Positions 61,616-64,000 of a stretch of DNA of 64,000 bases are shown piece after piece. The notes beneath the pieces are model-generated. The model saw only the letters and a program-made list of their open reading frames with translations. It had not been told where the DNA came from and made no database searches. Source of the stretch: an uncultured Paracoccaceae bacterium (GTDB lineage Bacteria > Pseudomonadota > Alphaproteobacteria > Rhodobacterales > Rhodobacteraceae); the NCBI GenBank assembly GCA_958439195.1, contig OY288154.1:84860-148859 (forward strand), given 5' to 3'. Each line of letters opens with the position of its first letter. Within the stretch, counting starts at the first letter, position 1. The translations under genes were made by a program, and so were the position numbers.

Positions 61616-62481
61616 CGGTGCCGCCGAAAGAACCGCGACCGGGCATACAACTCCTCAAGGCGCTTCAACCGCCCCTCCGTCACATCCCAGGTCCGGTCCT
61701 GGACCGATGCCAGCAGCGTTTCCACCAGCACCAAAAGCGACACGGTCGAATCCCAGGCACTCGGCGCCTCGATATGGCAGGTCATCACATGCCGCGCATG
61801 GGCGGCGGCGGGCGATAGCCAGCGGTCGGTGATCAGCACCACCTCCGGCCCCCTGCTCCCACCGCAGTTCCGTCAGTTGCAGCACCGAATTTTCATAGCG
61901 CCGGATGTCGAACACCACCAACACATCCCCCCGTGCCATATCCAACAGCGCGGGTGGCCAGGTGTTCGACATCCCGACAACAGCGTCACATCGGGCCGCA
62001 CATTCTTCATCAGCGTGACGAAATAATCCGCCATCGCATGGTGTGATCCGCCCCCCATCGCAAACACCCGCCGCCCCGGATCGGCCAGCAGTCGCCGCCG
62101 TGGCATCAAACTCCGCATGGTCGATCTGGCTCAGCGTGGCCTGCAAATTCGCCACCACCGCATCGGCGAACCGGTTCAGGATATGGGTATCCGCACCCCC
62201 CCCGCCCAGCGGTCATGCTTGGCCAGCGGTGACACCAGCATCGCCTCCACCTCTGACCCGTAACGCCTGCTGGTAATCGGGGTATCCCTTGAACCCCAGC
62301 TTCTGGCACAGCCGCACCACCGTGGGGTTCGACACGCCCGAGGCCCGCGCCAGTTCCGCAATCGACCCGAGCGCCGCCACCGGATAATGCGTCAGGATAT
62401 GGCTGGCCAACTGCCGTTCGGCCCGCGTCAGATCGCCCATCGCGGCGCGCATCGGTCTTCGATCGTGATGGCGGCATCCAT
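61612..62481 (-). pseudogene. RpiR/MurR family transcriptional regulator gene, frameshifted
   Basis: Fragments give an HTH_6 domain (TRAERQLASHILTHYPVAALGSIAELARASGVSNPTVVRLCQKLGFKGYPDYQ) and a SIS sugar-phosphate domain (LLADPGRRVFAMGGGSHHAMADYF, DVLVVFDIRRYENSVLQLTEL, VVLITDRWLSPAAAHARHVM). At least five frame changes separate them. The likely start is ATG 62481 (MDAAITIED). It is divergent from the amidohydrolase/TRAP genes, which it probably regulates. Confidence 0.72.
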
Positions 62482-62729
62482 GGCAGACCCCATACATTTA
62501 CCCCCATAGATCTACCCTCTGCACAGGCTTTGGGCGCACCCCGGAAGGCTAGGCCGAATACCCGCCCAAGTCGATTAGAAAACTTTTGTAACAGAAATAT
62601 TCCGACAGAAAAATTCTTGACAGACCGCGCGGACGCAGACGACCATTGCCCCGACAACAGGGCCAATCAACAGCGTCCAGATAACAACCGCCAGATACAG
62701 CGGCCAATCAACAGGGGGCAACTCGCGCC

Positions 62730-63513
62730 ATGCACGCGGGCGGCAATACGGATTTGGCGGTCTTTCCGCCTGTGATCGAAAACAGCACGGCCCGCAGCCG
62801 GGCGGTGATCGTGTGTGAACATGCCTCCAACAATTTCCCCGCGCCCTGGGGCCGATCTGGGCCTTACCCCGGATCAACGGCAGGCCCATATCGCTTGGGA
62901 TCCGGGCGCCCTCGGCCCTTGCGCGCGGGCTGGCACAGCGGCTGGATGCGGTGCTGGTCCACGCCCAGGTGTCGCGCCTTGTCTATGACCTGAACCGCGC
63001 GCCCGACATGGCCGGGGCCATGGCCCCCCGCTCAGAGCTGCACGACATCCCCGGCAATGCCAACCTTTCCACCGACGACCGCGCCGCCCGCACGGCGGCC
63101 CTGTACCTGCCCTTCCATGACGGCCTCCACGCCCTGTTGATGGACCGCATCGCCCGTGGCCTGCTCCCGGCGCTGATCACCATCCACAGCTTCACGCCCG
63201 TCTATTTCGGTACCCCCCGCGCGGTGGAATTCGGCGTCATACACGATGCCGACGACACCCTCCCCCGCGCCATCTGGATGCGGCCCGCGCCCGCACCACC
63301 CTGAAATCCGCGATGAACGAACCCTATTCCGCACAGGATGACGTGACCCACACCCTGCGCCTGCAAGCCACGCCCTACGGCCTGCCCAACGCCATGCTGG
63401 AAATTCGCAACGACCTGATCGCCACCCCGGCCGCTGAATCTGCAATGGCCGCCACCCTTGCCCCCGTCCTCGCCTCGGCCCTCGCCGCGCTGACGCCAGA
63501 ACCCGTGATGTGA
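62730..63513 (+). pseudogene. N-formylglutamate amidohydrolase family gene, frameshifted
   Basis: Pieces add to a FGase-family protein of about 260 residues: VIVCEHASNNFPAPWG (metal-binding EH), SRLVYDLNRAP, ELHDIPGNANL, ITIHSFTPVY, EPYSAQDD and LEIRNDLI. Shifts: an extra C near 62852, an extra C near 62917 and a missing G near 63280. Family members hydrolyse N-formylglutamate or related N-acyl amino acids. It is followed by a TRAP transporter, with an RpiR regulator divergent, a common grouping in the family. Confidence 0.75.
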
Positions 63514-63521
63514 GAGGTCGG

Positions 63522-64000
63522 ATGCCCCGTTTCGTTATCGGTTTCGTGCGACTGGTCGACAGCCTGAATTATGGCGTCGGGCGGTTTGCCATGTATCTGC
63601 TGTTCGTTCTGATGGCCATTCTGATGTGGTCGTCCATTTCCAAGGCGTTTTTTCAATCCGTCGCTCTGGACGCTGGAAATGGCCCAATTCGTGATGGTGG
63701 CCTATTACGTCCTGGGTGGCCCCTACACCATGCAGAACGAAGGCCATGTCAGGATGGACCTGTTCTATGCCAAACAATCCCCCGTCCGCCGCGCCTGGTG
63801 GGATGGCTTTAACCGTCTTTGCCATCCTCTTCTACCTCGGCGTGCTGATCTGGGGCGCGGCGGAAAGTTTCGGCTATTCCCTCGGCATCCGCTGGTCTGA
63901 TGCGGATACCTCTGCCCTTGGCCTGTCCTGGCCACAGATCGGCAGGCTGGAACGCAGCCCGACCGCCTGGCGACCTTATCTCTGGCCTATCAAGCTGGTC
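63522..64000 (+). pseudogene. TRAP transporter small permease (DctQ) gene, frameshifted and cut by the window edge
   Basis: Starts at ATG 63522 (MPRFVIGFVRLVDSLNYGVGRFAMYLLFVLMAILMW); later pieces MAQFVMVAYYVLGGPYTMQNEGHVRMDLFYA and ADLGAAESFGYSLGIRWSDADTS... match DctQ with the conserved HVRMDLFY loop. Frame changes occur near 63675 and 63812. The gene runs off the end at 64000. It would form the four-helix small subunit of a tripartite transporter. Confidence 0.72.

Overview
The window looks like a chromosomal segment of a GC-rich alphaproteobacterium, most likely from the Rhodobacteraceae (Rhodobacterales). The evidence is the combination of a phaC/phaP/phaR/phaZ locus, hflKC-DUF2065-degP, mreBCD-mrdA-rodA, small families typical of the group (DUF2842, DUF2177, DUF1178, Hint_2), an alphaproteobacterial-type LexA box (GTTC-N7-GTTC), and a family-typical intergenic repeat ending in TATTTxxGCCAAGxTGAA. 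No rRNA, tRNA, insertion sequence, prophage or CRISPR array was recognised. Most genes are housekeeping or metabolic and tightly packed. Functions are assigned by reading the translations and motifs; no database search was run.

Layout. 0-2 kb: end of a putrescine/spermidine ABC operon (permease, permease, binding protein) closed by a strong terminator. 2-10 kb: amidase, RNA 2',3'-cyclic phosphodiesterase, deacetylase-like acetylpolyamine/AcuC enzyme, periplasmic glutathione peroxidase, Nudix hydrolase, DUF1178, a stand-alone Hint-domain protein, a 2Fe-2S ferredoxin, an SOS-boxed OB-fold protein that resembles only the C-terminal end of DnaE2, a peptidoglycan-binding lipoprotein and an HD hydrolase. 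10-17 kb, minus strand: EF-hand protein, rpiA-gor, hflK-hflC-DUF2065-degP (envelope quality control and glutathione redox). 17-28 kb: GST-like protein, sdaA, DMT exporter, thiN, an 839-residue acidic low-complexity protein, purA-DUF2842, glyoxalase-like protein, secG, pyrG.

28-41 kb, all plus strand: rlmJ, phzF-like, TerB-like and a cytoplasmic PhnD-like protein, followed by a polar amino acid/amine ABC transporter (ATPase, binding protein, two permeases) and a catabolic block of two glutamine-synthetase-like ligases flanking a class I glutamine amidotransferase, then a PuuB-like FAD oxidase. This reads as uptake and gamma-glutamylation of an amine. A DegT-family aminotransferase follows. 41-47 kb: polyhydroxyalkanoate storage, with phaC-phaP-phaR leftward and phaZ rightward; two CTGC-N3-GCAG operators lie at the phaP promoter, one of them between its -35 and -10. 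46.5-49 kb: three translationally coupled alpha/beta hydrolases, one lacking the nucleophile serine. 49-53 kb: thrS, cold-shock protein, ArsC-like, DUF2177, a PD-(D/E)XK-like protein. 53.7-59.5 kb: the rod-shape operon.

From about 59.5 kb to the end every gene (GhrA-like reductase, EamA transporter, RpiR regulator, N-formylglutamate amidohydrolase, TRAP DctQ) is interrupted by several single-base indels, mostly in homopolymers, whereas I saw none in the preceding 59 kb. This is most simply a drop in sequence quality near a contig end, although local gene decay is not excluded. The least explained signals are the SOS-controlled DnaE2 C-terminal remnant at 8.36-8.84 kb and a family of AT-rich twin hairpins with mutually complementary loops at 25.4, 28.1 and 36.1 kb, with a single copy at 53.6 kb.
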